Below, piece by piece: positions 24,411-32,800 of a stretch of DNA of 64,000 nucleotides. The notes below the pieces were generated by a model. The model saw nothing but the letters and a program-made list of their open reading frames with translations, did no database searches and was not told the DNA's origin. Origin of the DNA: Tardiphaga sp052076105 (GTDB taxonomy: Bacteria > Pseudomonadota > Alphaproteobacteria > Rhizobiales > Xanthobacteraceae); assembly GCF_052076105.1 (NCBI RefSeq), contig NZ_CP197245.1, positions 1,736,001 to 1,800,000 on the forward strand, read 5' to 3'. Made by a program: the position numbers and the translations under genes. Numbering within the stretch: the first letter of the stretch is position 1; each line of letters starts with the position of its first letter.

Positions 24411-26440
24411 CAGGAAAGGGCCCCCTCAACCCGGTGCTCGCGATCGATATCAACGGTCAGCTCCAGAGCGTGGCGTCCACCAGGACGGCTCGCGACGAAT
24501 TGCTGGTGGAGGAGCTGGGTCGATAAAACGCCGACCATCGCCATGTTGTCGGAATTCGAGAGATTGCCGTTGCCGGTTGCGGCCTGTGTCCGGCACTTGT
24601 TCCGCAGGCGCGCAACCGCGTCGGGATCGAAGACGTTTGCTTCGCGAATAGCCGTTTCTGAAAGTGCGTCGTCGATATAGGCGGGCGTATCGCGGCCAAC
24701 GAAACACAGAGCGTCGGGCGCGCGGAACGGCTGCTTCTTGCGGGCGATGATGTCCGGCGGCACGATCGGTTGTGCGACGCGCTTCAGAACGTGCTTTTCG
24801 TCAAGGACGCGGAGCTTGTAGGCGGGCGGCAGCGAATTCGCCAGCGCGACCACGTCCTCGTCGAGGAAGGGAAAGCGTCCTTCAACTGAATGAGCCATGA
24901 GCATTCGGTCGCCCTGAGAGGACAGGAGATATCCCGATAGTAGTGTCTGGATTTCAAGATATTGATCCTGCGCAAGGGAGCTCCATTGCCTGAATTCCGG
25001 AGGCAGACCGGCGATCAGGTCGGAGACCGCATCGTGCTTCGCCGATTCCGCGCACATGTCGCTGGAAAACAGTCGTTTGATGCCGCTGGTCGTTCGCCAG
25101 CGGGTGTCATGCGCAAAGCCCGGCGCGGCGTGCTCCGACAGATTGCGCCCAAAAAACTGCCGGGCCATTGCTCGCTGCGTGACCGGTGAGCGTGTGAGAT
25201 AAGGGTAGAGACGCTCAAGCAGTCGCGCGCGGCGTGACGACGCGGGCTGCCGACCCCAGAAACGGCGGACCTTTCCTTCGCGGAACAGATCGTAGCCGGC
25301 AAACATTTCGTCGGCGCCTTCGCCGGACAGCACAACCTTGACGCCGCAGGCGCGCACCAGGCGCGACAGCATGAACAACGGCGCCGGCGCCGTTCTCAAG
25401 ATCGGACGCTCGGTGTGGTAAATGACCTGCGGAAAAATCTCGGCGATGTCACTGCGCGAAACCACCACTTCATGGTGCTCGCTACCGGCGACCCGGGCGG
25501 CCAATCGCTGGAACTCGGTCTCGTCATATTCAGCGTCAGCAAAACGCAGTGAGAAAGTCTGGAAGCGTTCGCCGGCAAAGTGGCATCCCATCGCCGCAAT
25601 AAGCGAACTGTCGAGCCCGCCGGACAAATAGCTACCGACGCTTACGTCGGAGCGCACCATTCGAAGCGACGTCGCGGCTTCGAGCGCGCTGCGCACGTGC
25701 GTCACGGCATCGTCGAGTGAACCGGCAAACTGGTCGTCGCGCGGACTGGACAATTCGGGATATCGCGGCTTCCAGAACGCTTTCTCGCGAACATCGCCGT
25801 TTTCATAAATGCGGAAATGTCCCGGGATGAGCTCCTTCATCCCCTGAAACACGTTCTGCGGCGGCACAACGGTCCACAGAGTAAATGTCTGGTCGATGCC
25901 GACTGGATCGAAGGCGCGGGGAATCGCTGCATCCGCCGCGAAGATGGCTTTCACTTCGCTGGCGAAATACAGTCGACCGTCGCGCTCGCAGAAGTGCAAA
26001 GGGCAAATGCCGGTGCGGTCGCGCGCCAACACCAGACGGCGGGCGACCGAGTCCCAGATCGCGAGCGCCCATTGTCCGGTCATCCGTTCGAAGGCGTCCA
26101 CGCCCCAGGCACGATAGGCGTTGACGATGACCTCCGTGTCGCTGCGGGTCCGGAACCTGTAACCAAGCCTGACCAGCTTCTCACGCAACTCGACGTAGTT
26201 GAAGATTTCGCCGTTGAACACGATCCATGTCGTGCCACTCGCATCCGCGAGAGGCTGCTGACCGCTCGAAATGTCGATGATGGACAAGCGGGCATGTGCC
26301 AGTCCCGCGCGTTGGTCCCGGTACAGGCCTCGCTCGTCAGGGCCGCGATGGGCCAGCGTGCCGAGCATGCGCATCAAGGCTTGGCGTGAGGGGGGCCCTG
26401 CCGCGGCGCTTACTGACACTATGCCCGCGACACCGCACAT
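24410..26440 (-). CDS. asnB: Asparagine synthetase (glutamine-hydrolysing), AsnB-like
   Basis: A 676-residue class II amidotransferase. Cys2 (MCGVAGIV) is the glutaminase nucleophile; HRGPDERG, IVFNGEIFNY and SDTEVIVNAY complete that domain. The synthetase half has the pyrophosphatase loop SYLSGGLDSSLIAAMG and VLSGEGADEMFAGYD. Both active sites look functional. In carrier-protein operons such enzymes amidate a carboxylate on a biosynthetic intermediate, so it need not be housekeeping. It lies 5 bases downstream of the NAD synthetase-like gene. Confidence 0.92.
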   Translation of the reverse strand: MCGVAGIVSVSAAAGPPSRQALMRMLGTLAHRGPDERGLYRDQRAGLAHARLSIIDISSGQQPLADASGTTWIVFNGEIFNYVELREKLVRLGYRFRTRSDTEVIVNAYRAWGVDAFERMTGQWALAIWDSVARRLVLARDRTGICPLHFCERDGRLYFASEVKAIFAADAAIPRAFDPVGIDQTFTLWTVVPPQNVFQGMKELIPGHFRIYENGDVREKAFWKPRYPELSSPRDDQFAGSLDDAVTHVRSALEAATSLRMVRSDVSVGSYLSGGLDSSLIAAMGCHFAGERFQTFSLRFADAEYDETEFQRLAARVAGSEHHEVVVSRSDIAEIFPQVIYHTERPILRTAPAPLFMLSRLVRACGVKVVLSGEGADEMFAGYDLFREGKVRRFWGRQPASSRRARLLERLYPYLTRSPVTQRAMARQFFGRNLSEHAAPGFAHDTRWRTTSGIKRLFSSDMCAESAKHDAVSDLIAGLPPEFRQWSSLAQDQYLEIQTLLSGYLLSSQGDRMLMAHSVEGRFPFLDEDVVALANSLPPAYKLRVLDEKHVLKRVAQPIVPPDIIARKKQPFRAPDALCFVGRDTPAYIDDALSETAIREANVFDPDAVARLRNKCRTQAATGNGNLSNSDNMAMVGVLSTQLLHQQFVASRPGGRHALELTVDIDREHRVEGALS

Positions 26441-26445
26441 GCAGG

Positions 26446-27453
26446 TCAGTCCTCGAATACTTGAGTGACGAGCAGGGGCCGTGCGTGGAGGTAGTGCGTC
26501 GCACGACGCTTGGCGTCAATGTCCCTGAATACCAAATCGACCTGGGCTGTTGTCAGTCCGGTAACGTCTGCGACCTCGTCGGACGGAACCCCGTGATTCA
26601 CTGCGTAAAGGCACAGATCCATCTGGTGATAGGGCAGCGCAAAATAGAATTCCTCCTGGCTCTGCGGCATGGAGAACGTATCCGTGGTCGGTGGCCTGCG
26701 CCGGATCTCCTCCTCGACCTCGAGATATTCCGAGAGCTGATAGACTTGCGTCTTGTAGAGATGGGCGATCGGCATCACGTCCGCGATTCCGTCGCCCTGC
26801 TTGACGAAAAAGCCCTGGTCGTGCTCGAGGCGGTTCGGTGTGCCCGCGACCGCGTATCGGAGGCGGTCGGCGTGGTAGTACTCCGTCATCTTGCGGACGC
26901 GCTGCTTGAAGTTGGTCGCGGCGACGATCTGGAGATAGGCGTTTGACGACAGACGAACGGTGCGGGTGCTGCCGTCGCGGCTCTGAACCGTGAGACGGGT
27001 GATATTCAAACCGTTGCTCGCGAGAACCGACTGTAGCACCAGCTTGCATTTCCAGCCGTCGTCATATTCGGGAACGACGGTCCGGATTGCCTCGATCTGC
27101 CGGCGATAGGCGCCGAGCCCCTCGAGGGCGGGCGATATGTCTTCCAACACGGTGTCGATGCCAAGCTGCGCCGCCCAGCTGCGGCCGAGCCTCAGTGAAT
27201 CGTCCGAGGAGTGGTGCTCGGGCATGAAGATGCCCAAGACCTTGTCACTGCCGAATGCACGCACGCACAATGCCGCGACGACGGAGCTGTCGATGCCGCC
27301 GGAAAGACCAACGACGGCGCCGCGGCGCCCCAACACGCCCAGGACTTGCTGGCGTAACGTCTGAACAATCCTCTCGACTTCGGCAGCGGGATCGAGCGCC
27401 AATACGCTATTGTTGAACTCTCGCGCAGCCGGAATGTGCGCAGCAAGGGTCAT
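26446..27453 (-). CDS. NAD+ synthetase-like N-type ATP pyrophosphatase (NadE family)
   Basis: A 335-residue NadE homologue. The ATP pyrophosphatase loop is VVGLSGGIDSSVVAAL, and FVKQGDGIADVMPIAHLYKTQVYQL is the conserved NadE core. The nitrilase-type glutaminase domain of glutamine-dependent NadE is absent, so it must use ammonia or receive it from a partner. A housekeeping NAD synthetase inside a biosynthetic operon would be unusual; a second amide-forming role is possible. ATG 27453 overlaps the thioesterase stop by 4 bases. Confidence 0.87.
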   Translation of the reverse strand: MTLAAHIPAAREFNNSVLALDPAAEVERIVQTLRQQVLGVLGRRGAVVGLSGGIDSSVVAALCVRAFGSDKVLGIFMPEHHSSDDSLRLGRSWAAQLGIDTVLEDISPALEGLGAYRRQIEAIRTVVPEYDDGWKCKLVLQSVLASNGLNITRLTVQSRDGSTRTVRLSSNAYLQIVAATNFKQRVRKMTEYYHADRLRYAVAGTPNRLEHDQGFFVKQGDGIADVMPIAHLYKTQVYQLSEYLEVEEEIRRRPPTTDTFSMPQSQEEFYFALPYHQMDLCLYAVNHGVPSDEVADVTGLTTAQVDLVFRDIDAKRRATHYLHARPLLVTQVFED

Positions 27454-28589
27454 GACAGCGCTTCCCGCTTGCAAAACTCGGCCGGTGTGTAGGTTTGCGC
27501 GACGGCGCTCTCGACCAAGGGGAGGTTGGTGGCGAGATAGGGCTCGACGACGAGTTCGATATGCGTGCCTGCGATGGGGATTACGTCCAGGCTCGCGAGG
27601 GCGCAATCCCAGCCGAGCGCGCGGGGCGCTGCATCCCGGTTGCAGCGAAACAGTGTAGCCCCGATCGGCAAAGCCGGCTTGGGCGACGCCAGCCATTGGT
27701 AGAAAGCTCGCGACCGCAACACCTCTTGTAGCTCAAGCCTAATTCGGAAGCTGGTGGCGTTGAACTTCCCTCGCGTATAGCGATGAAGCATCCGAGCAAG
27801 GAGGGCCTCGCGACCGATTGAAGCCGTCACCTTCGCGAGTGCTCGGCAGGCTATCCGCGACATGTTCACGCGGTTGGCGCGGAGCCGCCGCAACGTTCGG
27901 GCGAGCGTCTCCCGATAATCGCGGCCCTCATTGACGATCGTTGTATCGAGAATTCCCAGGAACTTGATGGACCGCCGTGCCTCCAGCAGCCGCGCCGCAA
28001 CTTCGAACGCCACCACACCACCAAGGGAATGGCCGAGAAGGCGAACATGTCCGACAGGTTGGCTTCGGTGGATTTGCTCGATCGCGGCATCGGCCATGGA
28101 GGCGACCGTGCTGTTTCCGTCGAGGATGCTCGCGAGGTCGGGGTATTTGATCGGGATGACCCGGGCGATCTTGCCAAGCCCCGCTGCAAAAGCGGCCATG
28201 CTCGGACCGTAACCGAGGGACCCCGGCAACAGGAACACGATTGGACGCATATCGGCTTGCACGCCCGCGGCTTTGGCGGTTGCCTTCCCGGACACGATCG
28301 CCTTGACCATCTCCGCGGCTGTCATATCGAGTGTGAAGTGTGCGATCGATAACTCAAGCCCGGTGGCGCTCTCGATGTCCTGGATGCACCGCCGCAGCCT
28401 GGATAAATCGTCGGCTTCCTCCGAGGCTCCAGGCATGTTGCGGGTGTTGAAACTCGTGGCCCGGGCATCCTGCACGATTTGAAAGATCGTCGGCTCGCGT
28501 CCCTGCGCCCATGAGCGCCATAACTTCTGGTCGACGAACGGGTCGGCCGGTCGTTCCACCACTTCTGGTTGGAGATAAGTCCGAGCCAT
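27450..28589 (-). CDS. Thioesterase with a degenerate carrier-like N-terminal region
   Basis: A 379-residue protein whose C-terminal part (about 115-370) is an NRPS/PKS-type thioesterase: IVFLLPGSLGYG, the nucleophile Ser188 in LLGHSLGGVVAFE, and a C-terminal GTHIELV histidine. Residues about 58-100 (DDLSRLRRCIQDIESATGLE, then AHFTLDMTAAEMVKAI) resemble the second half of a carrier domain, but the DSL serine position reads DDL. It would be a dead carrier fused to a live thioesterase, as in a T-TE pair. It is the first gene of the operon. Confidence 0.8.
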   Translation of the reverse strand: MARTYLQPEVVERPADPFVDQKLWRSWAQGREPTIFQIVQDARATSFNTRNMPGASEEADDLSRLRRCIQDIESATGLELSIAHFTLDMTAAEMVKAIVSGKATAKAAGVQADMRPIVFLLPGSLGYGPSMAAFAAGLGKIARVIPIKYPDLASILDGNSTVASMADAAIEQIHRSQPVGHVRLLGHSLGGVVAFEVAARLLEARRSIKFLGILDTTIVNEGRDYRETLARTLRRLRANRVNMSRIACRALAKVTASIGREALLARMLHRYTRGKFNATSFRIRLELQEVLRSRAFYQWLASPKPALPIGATLFRCNRDAAPRALGWDCALASLDVIPIAGTHIELVVEPYLATNLPLVESAVAQTYTPAEFCKREALS

Positions 28590-29227
28590 AGGTCACCTGC
28601 CGAGCCTAAAGCTTGTTATCGCCGGCCATGGAAATTTCGACATCCTGCGTTTGAAGGACGTTGCCGACAGATGGGACAAAGGTGTGCCATTATGTCGCGG
28701 CGGCTTGAGCGGTTCACAGTGCGCCGACACAACTGAGAGGCACTGCGGCCAATCGTCTTTGATTAGCGACGCGAGCATTGGCTAGATTCTAGTTCTCAGC
28801 CAGCACGTCAGTCGCGCTCGCGTCGAGCGATGGACAAACTATAGGTCCGCAATGTGGGCGCTGGAACCAATAATTGTTATTATGATTCGCTGCTTTGCCC
28901 AGAGGCACGAACTCGTTGTTGCCCTGCGTCAGTATACTCCCACAAGTAGTGAAATAACAGCCATCAACTTCAGATGATTGTTGCTAACTGGCTGATATTA
29001 CAGGCATTGAAAAAAGAGACCTGCGGTTCATTTTTGCTCAGCCAGAATGTCGCACCTTTACCAACGGTTTACATAATACCTACAAATTGAAGGAACGGGA
29101 CTTGATAACGAGAAAGTCATCGAACCCCGTGTTCGCCGTTCTGCCATTGCACTTCTGCTGACTGCTTCATTTCCACGACACCCCGCACATTGCGGACCAA
29201 CGGTCGAAAACCGAGGGACCCTTCGTC
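28590..29227. promoter_or_regulatory. Long AT-richer intergenic region between divergent operons
   Basis: These 638 bases separate the thioesterase operon (minus) from the chemoreceptor gene (plus). The stretch from about 28860 to 29110 is clearly more AT-rich than its surroundings, for example AATAATTGTTATTATGATT near 28869. No convincing gene is seen. It holds an imperfect copy of the tRNA-Gln 3' end at 28786-28802, listed separately. Promoters for both sides must lie here. Confidence 0.5.
28786..28802 (+). repeat. Imperfect copy of the tRNA-Gln 3' end (possible att remnant)
   Basis: ATTCTAGTTCTCAGCCA resembles the last 19 bases of the tRNA-Gln gene (20489-20507): 15 positions match with two mismatches and two single-base gaps, in the same orientation. 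The pair brackets the 20.5-28.8 kb block. No integrase is present, so this is only a candidate remnant. Confidence 0.3.
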
Positions 29228-30919
29228 ATGCTCGCCACCCTGTCTATTCGCGCCAAGATCACCATTGTTCTTTCATTTCTGCTGCTGGCGATGACGGGTC
29301 TCGGCCTGATCGCGGTTCGCAAGATGCAGGCGATCAACGCCAATACGGTGGATATCCAGACCAGCTGGCTGCCGAGCGTTCGCCTGCTCGGTGATTTGCG
29401 CTCCGGCGTCATCACCTATCGCAATGTGATCCGTCAGCACATGCTGTCCGAGACTCTGGAAGAGAAGCTGGCGAACGAAAAGACCCTGGACACGGTAGTT
29501 ACGAGCAATGCGACCATCCGCGCAAAATATGAGAAGCTGATCACCTCGCCGGAAGAACGCGCTCTCTACGCGGAGTGGGGCAAGGCCTGGGACGCCTACA
29601 AGAAGGGCACGCTTGAGGTGATGGATCTGTCGCGCAAGAGCGCAGGCAAGATGCCGCAGGAAGCCAATGCGTTGAACACGAAGACCGTGAATCCGATTGG
29701 GTTGAAAGCCGACGAGCTTCTCAACAAGGACATCGAGCTCAATCTCAAGGGCTCCGACGCTGCCGGTGCGGACGCACTCGCCAATTACGATGCCGCTTTC
29801 ATGATGGTTGTCGCGATCCTCGTGGTCTCGGCCGTGCTCGGTATCGGCATTGGTATCTATCTCGTGCGGGACGTCTCCAGCGGCATCGCATCGATCGTCA
29901 AGCCGATGCAGGCATTGGGCCAGGGCGATCTCACCGCCATCGTGCCGCATCAGGGCATGAAGACAGAAATCGGTACCATGGGAGACGCGTTGCAGATCTT
30001 CAAGCAGGCGCTGATCGATAAGCGCGCGGCCGATGAAGCCGCAGCGGCAGATGCGGAAGCCAAGATCGAGCGCGGTCGCCGCGTCGATAACATCACCCGT
30101 GAATTCGAATCCATGATCGGCGAGATTGTCGAGACGGTATCGTCGGCTTCGACCGAACTGGAAGCCTCTGCCAGCACGCTGACCGCGACCGCCGAACGTT
30201 CGCAGGAACTGACAACGACCGTGGCAGCCGCTTCGGAGGAAGCCTCGACCAATGTGCAGTCGGTTGCTTCGGCGACTGAGGAGATGGCCTCGTCGGTGAA
30301 CGAAATCAGCCGTCAGGTGCAGGAATCCGCCAGCATCGCCAATCAGGCCGTCGATCAGGCTCGCCTGACCAACGATCGCGTCAGCGCGCTTGCCAGTGCG
30401 GCCGCTCGCATCGGAGACGTCGTAGAGCTGATCAACAATATCGCCGGCCAGACCAACCTTCTGGCGCTCAACGCAACTATCGAAGCAGCGCGCGCCGGTG
30501 AAGCCGGCCGCGGCTTCGCGGTGGTTGCATCGGAAGTGAAGGCGCTGGCCGAGCAGACGGCAAAAGCCACCGGTGAGATCTCGACGCAGATCTCCGGCAT
30601 CCAGGCGGCGACGCAGGAATCGGTTGGTGCGATCAAGGAGATCGGAGACACCATCGGCCGGATGTCCGAGATTGCTTCGACGATTGCGTCGGCGGTGGAA
30701 GAGCAGGGCGCTGCGACCCAGGAAATCTCCCGCAATGTGCAGCAGGCAGCGCAGGGCACCATGCAAGTCTCGTCGAACATCACCGACGTGCAGCGTGGCG
30801 CCAGCGAGACCGGCTCGGCCTCCACGCAGGTACTTTCGGCCGCGCAGTCGCTGTCCTCGGACAGCACGCGTCTGAAGGTCGAGGTCAGCAAGTTCCTCAA
30901 CGCCGTGCGCGCAGCCTGA
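29228..30919 (+). CDS. Methyl-accepting chemotaxis protein
   Basis: A 563-residue transmembrane receptor. TM1 is about 9-30, followed by a periplasmic four-helix-bundle region, TM2 about 190-214 (MVVAILVVSAVLGIGIGIYL), a HAMP domain, and a long signalling domain with the hairpin tip INNIAGQTNLLALNATIEAA and RGFAVVASEVKALAEQT. No NWETF-type tether is at the C terminus. It likely signals to a CheA elsewhere; the ligand is unknown. A CheR gene follows, suggesting a local sensory cluster. Confidence 0.94.
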   Translation: MLATLSIRAKITIVLSFLLLAMTGLGLIAVRKMQAINANTVDIQTSWLPSVRLLGDLRSGVITYRNVIRQHMLSETLEEKLANEKTLDTVVTSNATIRAKYEKLITSPEERALYAEWGKAWDAYKKGTLEVMDLSRKSAGKMPQEANALNTKTVNPIGLKADELLNKDIELNLKGSDAAGADALANYDAAFMMVVAILVVSAVLGIGIGIYLVRDVSSGIASIVKPMQALGQGDLTAIVPHQGMKTEIGTMGDALQIFKQALIDKRAADEAAAADAEAKIERGRRVDNITREFESMIGEIVETVSSASTELEASASTLTATAERSQELTTTVAAASEEASTNVQSVASATEEMASSVNEISRQVQESASIANQAVDQARLTNDRVSALASAAARIGDVVELINNIAGQTNLLALNATIEAARAGEAGRGFAVVASEVKALAEQTAKATGEISTQISGIQAATQESVGAIKEIGDTIGRMSEIASTIASAVEEQGAATQEISRNVQQAAQGTMQVSSNITDVQRGASETGSASTQVLSAAQSLSSDSTRLKVEVSKFLNAVRAA

Positions 30920-30943
30920 CGCGACGAGATATCGAGACATTGA

Positions 30944-30970
30944 AGCCGGCGCGAAAGCGCCGGCTTTTTT
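30944..30970 (+). terminator. Rho-independent terminator of the chemoreceptor gene
   Basis: AGCCGGCGC-GAAA-GCGCCGGCT followed by a run of T begins about 25 bases after the stop codon. A perfect GC-rich stem with a tetraloop and T-run is a textbook intrinsic terminator. Confidence 0.92.
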
Positions 30971-31231
30971 CATTGTTAGTTGCGCCGCCTCCCGACATTC
31001 GCTTGCTGAACTATCCTTTTGCGCAGGTTGCAGGCTACCGCGCGGTGGCGATTATGTTGCCACGCTTCTCAACTTTGTGCCCGGCGTAGCAAATCTCACG
31101 CAACGATCTGCGGCGTCTTGGCGATCTTTTAGTCATTTACTGTAATCGTGTAACACGTGCTTTTTGCACGCAGCGGAATACCGTCGTCGCTGCAAGTTAT
31201 TTGGACCGGCGTTGCGTCTTAGAAAGAGACC
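30971..31231 (+). promoter_or_regulatory. Upstream region of the cheR-pilZ unit
   Basis: These 261 bases after the terminator contain no recognisable gene and should hold the cheR promoter. The dyad AACACGTGCTTTTTGCACG near 31151 may be regulatory. A GAAAGAGACC stretch precedes the cheR start. Confidence 0.35.
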
Positions 31232-32113
31232 ATGACCCCTATCGATTATGAGTATCTGCAGAAGATCCTGAAGGATCGTTCCGGACTGGTGTTATCGGCC
31301 GACAAGAAGTACCTGCTCGAAAGCAGATTGATGCCGCTGGCGCGTAAGGCCGGTGTCGCCGAGATCAGCGAACTCGTTCAGAAGATGAAAGCCGGCTCCG
31401 AGCCGATGATCTCGGATGTGGTCGAAGCCATGACCACCAACGAGACCTTCTTCTTTCGCGACAAGACCCCATTCGAGCATTTTCAGAACACGGTCATCCC
31501 CGACCTGATCAAGGCGCGCGCTGGCAAGCGCAGCCTGCGGATCTGGTGCGCCGCCGGCTCGACCGGGCAGGAGCCGTATTCGCTCGCCATGATCATGAAG
31601 GAATTCGGCGCCGCGTTGACGGGGTGGCGCGTCGAGATCGTGGCCACGGATCTGTCGCCCGAAGTGCTCGAAAAATCGCGCACCGGCGTCTACACCCAGT
31701 TCGAGGTACAGCGCGGCCTGCCGATCCAGCTATTGGTGAAATACTTCAAGCAGACCGGCACGACGTGGCAGCTCAATGCCGACATCCGTGCGATGGTTCA
31801 GTTCAAGCAGTTCAACCTGCTGCAGGACTACGCGCATCTCGGCAAGTTCGACGTCATCTTCTGCCGCAACGTGCTGATCTATTTCGATCAGGCGACCAAG
31901 ACCGACATCTTCGACAGGCTTGCAAAAGCCAGCGAGGCTGACGGCTATCTGTTCCTGGGGGCAGCCGAGACGGTGATCGGGCTCACCGACCGCTATCAGG
32001 TTTGTCCCAATCGCCGCGGCGTCTATCTGCCGGTGGGTGTGCAGGCGTCGCCATCGATCGTGCCCGGCATGGGTGCCGGACTGAAGACATCTTCCGGCAG
32101 TATGCGTGCGTAG
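31232..32113 (+). CDS. cheR: CheR-type protein-glutamate O-methyltransferase
   Basis: A 293-residue stand-alone CheR. The N-terminal helical domain (YEYLQKILKDRSGLVLSADK) is followed by TTNETFFFRDKTPFEHF, the SAM-binding IWCAAGSTGQEPYSLAMI, and FDVIFCRNVLIYFD. It methylates receptor glutamates for chemotaxis adaptation, probably including the neighbouring chemoreceptor. No cheB, cheA or cheW is in the window. Confidence 0.94.
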   Translation: MTPIDYEYLQKILKDRSGLVLSADKKYLLESRLMPLARKAGVAEISELVQKMKAGSEPMISDVVEAMTTNETFFFRDKTPFEHFQNTVIPDLIKARAGKRSLRIWCAAGSTGQEPYSLAMIMKEFGAALTGWRVEIVATDLSPEVLEKSRTGVYTQFEVQRGLPIQLLVKYFKQTGTTWQLNADIRAMVQFKQFNLLQDYAHLGKFDVIFCRNVLIYFDQATKTDIFDRLAKASEADGYLFLGAAETVIGLTDRYQVCPNRRGVYLPVGVQASPSIVPGMGAGLKTSSGSMRA

Positions 32114-32121
32114 GAGCGGTC

Positions 32122-32448
32122 ATGGCAGAAGAAGCTGTAACAAACGGGCGCGTCACTTTCGGGCGCGGCTACAATGTCTGGATCATGGCTATCGACGGCA
32201 CGTGGCGGCGCAGTTGCGTGCTGAAGGCTGTGTCGAGTCATGATGCCGAGCTGATCCTGGAGAGCTCCATCGAGGGCCTTAATCTGAAGGAGTTCTTCCT
32301 GCTGCTCTCATCGACCGGTCTTGCCTATCGCCGCTGCGAGCTGGTCAAGGTGAATGGTGCGCAGATCGACATTCGCTTCCTGAACACCAGGGGTAACAAG
32401 AAGAAGTCGCCGGCGAAGAGCGATCACGGCGATATGGCTGACGCCTGA
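32122..32448 (+). CDS. PilZ-like domain protein
   Basis: A 108-residue soluble protein. WRRSCVLKAVSSHDAELILE followed by a short beta-rich region ending QIDIRFL has the size and pattern of a PilZ domain, but the c-di-GMP motifs are degenerate: the RxxxR box is only partly kept and the D/NxSxxG box is not clear. It starts 8 bases after the cheR stop with GGAG upstream, so it is co-transcribed. It could be a degenerate c-di-GMP-independent PilZ; moderate confidence. Confidence 0.65.
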   Translation: MAEEAVTNGRVTFGRGYNVWIMAIDGTWRRSCVLKAVSSHDAELILESSIEGLNLKEFFLLLSSTGLAYRRCELVKVNGAQIDIRFLNTRGNKKKSPAKSDHGDMADA

Positions 32449-32618
32449 TCATGCGGCATGATGATATCGGCGATCGTCACATCGCAGCCGGTATCCAGCA
32501 CCAATAGACCGCTCTCGCCACCATCGCCGAGACGGTTTCGAAGTCCTCGCATTCCAGTGTCAGCCTGATGGACATGGACACGAGCGGGTCGTCGTCGACG
32601 ACGCAGAATGCGTTTCAC
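32449..32618 (-). pseudogene. Broken response-regulator receiver-domain remnant
   Basis: Read on the minus strand from GTG 32618, VKRIL is in one frame. The next frame gives VVDDDPLVSMSIRLTLECED and FETVSA, and the first frame resumes with DGGESGLLVLDTG and IADIIMP. Together they rebuild the first two thirds of a CheY-like receiver, including the acidic pocket and the phospho-acceptor Asp region. An extra base and a missing base cause the two frame changes. The remnant ends at IIMPH, so the conserved Thr and Lys strands are gone. It points toward the PilZ-like gene, suggesting decay of a former sensory cluster member. Confidence 0.78.
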
Positions 32619-32800
32619 GGCGGCGCCCCCGCGCGCTGGAGTGAGCCTGCAGTCACACTCCACGCAACACGCAACCGCGGCGCAACGAATCATCGACGAC
32701 GCTAGGTGTTTAGCTGTTTGGCGGGAGGTGTCTGTCCAGATTTGCACACTTGGGGTATTTCGTTGTTGCCGCATTGCACGCACCGTGTGCATGGTTGGAT

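Noticed and set aside
29273..30973. A 566-codon antisense frame opposite the chemoreceptor gene
   Set aside because: Mirrors the repetitive chemoreceptor codons and runs through the clear terminator at 30944-30970.
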